Assembly (NCBI RefSeq): GCF_002531825.1
Contig: NZ_NWSX01000027.1
Location: forward strand, 1-64,000
Reading direction: 5' to 3'
Origin: Rhizobium sp. J15
GTDB taxonomy: Bacteria; Pseudomonadota; Alphaproteobacteria; Rhizobiales; Rhizobiaceae
DNA length: 64,000 nt
Part shown: positions 62,740-64,000 of the stretch, one piece after another
Numbering within the stretch: the stretch's first letter is position 1
How the letters are laid out: the number at the start of each line of letters is the position of its first letter
The notes under the pieces: model-generated
Seen by the model: only the letters and a program-made list of their open reading frames with translations
Database searches by the model: none
Told to the model about the DNA's origin: nothing
Translations under genes and position numbers: made by a program

Positions 62740-63636
62740 GTGAGTGCTGGGACATCGAGACTGGTCGACAGCTTCGAGATGCGCATCGCCGACATCAATA
62801 CGGTCGATCTCGAACAGTTGCATACGCTCTCGATCGGCGTCGGCTGGCCGCACCGCGCCGACGACTGGCAATTCGTCCGCGAGCTCGGCAAGGGCGTGGT
62901 GGCGCTTGACGAAGCGGGCCGTGTTTTGGGCTCCGCCATGTGGTTTCCCTATGGCAGGGATTTCGCCACGATCGGGCTCGTCATCACCTCGCCGCGCCTG
63001 CAGGCCCGGGGCGCCGGCCAATGGCTGATGGATCACGTTCTGAACCAGGTTCCCGAAGGCAATTGGGGCCTCAACGCCACGCGGGCGTCACGACGGCTTT
63101 ACCGCTCCCTCGACTTCACCATGGAAGCCGTCGTCTCCCAATGTCAGGGCGAGGCATCCTTGCCCCCTGAGGCGGAGACACCGCCCGGCGCCGAAATCCG
63201 GCCGCTCGGCATGGCCGACCTCGCCGCCATCGCCGCGCTTGATGCAGAGGCCTTCGGGGCGGACCGCACCGCACTGCTCAAGCAGGTTCTTCCTTCGTCC
63301 AGCGGCCTTGGATTGTTCCGCGACGGAAAGATCGAGGCCTTCTCCTTCTGCCGGCGGTTCGGCCGCGGGCACGTCATCGGCCCGGCGGCGGCAGCCAGCG
63401 ATGCGGATGCCATCGCCGTCATTCGCCCGCACGTCACGGCGCATGCGGGCAAGTTCCTGCGGCTCGACACGCGCGAGAAAAGCGGAGCCTTTTCCGACTT
63501 CCTCTCCCATTGCGGTCTTGCCGTCTTCGACACCGTCACCACCATGTCGCGCGGCCGCCCCTGGCCGGAAGTCCGCGAACGCCGCCCCGCCGGCACGCCG
63601 AAAATATACGCTTTGGCCGGTCACGCGCTCGGCTGA
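62740..63636 (+). CDS. Double-GNAT N-acetyltransferase-like protein (paralogue of 52661)
   Basis: A 298-residue two-domain protein. The N-terminal GNAT unit has SPRLQARGAGQWLMD (acetyl-CoA loop) and a YRSLDF motif. The C-terminal unit has EAFGADRTALLKQVL and RFGRGHVIGPAAA, which line up with the same segments of the protein at 52661. The GTG at 62740 is chosen because GGAGG is 6 nt upstream; an upstream ATG lacks a ribosome site. Function unknown. Confidence 0.83.
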   Translation: MSAGTSRLVDSFEMRIADINTVDLEQLHTLSIGVGWPHRADDWQFVRELGKGVVALDEAGRVLGSAMWFPYGRDFATIGLVITSPRLQARGAGQWLMDHVLNQVPEGNWGLNATRASRRLYRSLDFTMEAVVSQCQGEASLPPEAETPPGAEIRPLGMADLAAIAALDAEAFGADRTALLKQVLPSSSGLGLFRDGKIEAFSFCRRFGRGHVIGPAAAASDADAIAVIRPHVTAHAGKFLRLDTREKSGAFSDFLSHCGLAVFDTVTTMSRGRPWPEVRERRPAGTPKIYALAGHALG

Positions 63637-63787
63637 ACCGGAAAAGCCGAAAACACCATCCGCTCCGCTGCCATCCCGCCGCAAGGGCTGGCCTTTGATC
63701 TTTGCTGTGTTAACTAGTTGTCTGGTGATTTTCCGTCGACCGTACAGTTCGCGAAGAATCCGATATTCCATGCGTGCGGGGAGCCGA

Positions 63788-64000
63788 ATGAGCAACAGAC
63801 AGCAGAAGCAGGCCGAAATACCTTTGTCGCCCACGGCCCAGGCGTCGCCGGAGCGACGGAGATCCCTGGCGATCGGGCTTCTGCGTGCGCGCGAAGCGGT
63901 CATGAGCCACTTCCGGCCGATCCTGGCGGCGCATGACGTCACCGAGCAGCAGTGGCGGGTGATCCGCGTGCTCTCCGAAGCGGGAACGCTCGATGCGAGC
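63788..64000 (+). CDS. MarR-family regulator, HpaR/HpcR-like (partial)
   Basis: The first 71 residues are visible and the gene runs off the right edge. The helix-rich segment RSLAIGLLRAREAVMSHFRP, then the VTEQQWRVIRVLSEAGTLDA winged-helix start, match the homoprotocatechuate-operon regulator (HpaR/HpcR) branch of MarR. A small palindrome, AACTAGTT (63712-63719), lies about 70 bp upstream and may be its site. Aromatic-catabolic targets would be outside the window. Confidence 0.8.
   Translation, partial: MSNRQQKQAEIPLSPTAQASPERRRSLAIGLLRAREAVMSHFRPILAAHDVTEQQWRVIRVLSEAGTLDAS

Noticed and set aside
1-64000. tRNA, rRNA, CRISPR arrays, insertion sequences or prophage genes
   Set aside because: None was recognised on either strand: no regularly spaced repeats, no transposase or integrase motifs, and no cloverleaf with a CCA-type end was noticed by eye. 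A tRNA scan would be decisive.

Overview
The window reads as chromosomal or chromid DNA from a fast-growing member of the Rhizobiaceae, most likely Rhizobium near R. leguminosarum or R. etli. The evidence is high GC, very dense coding, many ABC and TRAP uptake operons for sugar acids and amines, a short second FtsZ (340 aa) like the rhizobial FtsZ2, a manganese uptake operon with paired Mur-type operator sites, and a small heat-shock gene behind a ROSE-type RNA thermometer. I see no tRNA, rRNA, IS element, prophage or CRISPR array.

Layout. (1) 44-3048: FAD amine/amino-acid oxidoreductase, DapA-type lyase and GntR regulator on the minus strand, running off the left edge. (2) 3282-13229: signalling and stress. 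A GGDEF protein, an HWE histidine kinase with a single-domain response regulator, small and secreted proteins, Mn-catalase, metallophosphoesterase, DUF1206 membrane protein, ROSE-controlled Hsp20 and a NUDIX hydrolase. Two of these genes have EcfG-like promoters. (3) 13213-21786: LacI regulator, three dehydrogenases (threonate and erythronate dehydrogenase-like, plus an SDR) and a complete sugar ABC transporter. (4) 21808-30621: one long minus-strand operon with a royal-jelly/yellow-type beta-propeller protein, a TRAP transporter, 2-hydroxyacid dehydrogenase, RraA-like protein, KDG-kinase-like protein, SDR and cupin, with a divergent GntR regulator and a perfect 14-bp inverted repeat between them. 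(5) 31186-34890: sitABCD. (6) 34950-40714: DapA-type lyase, GntR, sugar ABC transporter without its own ATPase, and a PfkB kinase. (7) 40848-42956: FtsZ2 and an L,D-transpeptidase. (8) 43015-63636: a nitrogen-compound island with an FAD oxidase and Lrp regulator, a peptide/amine ABC transporter, two HAD hydrolases, a class III aminotransferase, a second FAD oxidase, two aldehyde dehydrogenases, a tartrate/malate-type dehydrogenase, a cupin, a hydroxyacid reductase, an ArgE-like deacylase and two paralogous double-GNAT proteins. (9) The right edge holds the start of a MarR/HpaR-type regulator.

How it works together. Most of the window is scavenging: an uptake system, a local regulator and two to six oxidoreductases, kinases or lyases that feed the import into central metabolism. 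Four of the five transport operons with a separate secreted component carry a strong stem-loop directly after that component's gene. The fifth (36628-37956) has a 1-nt overlap instead. The best candidates for undescribed biology are the TRAP/beta-propeller/RraA operon and the amine island bracketed by the double-GNAT paralogues. All assignments come from reading motifs and context; no database search was run.
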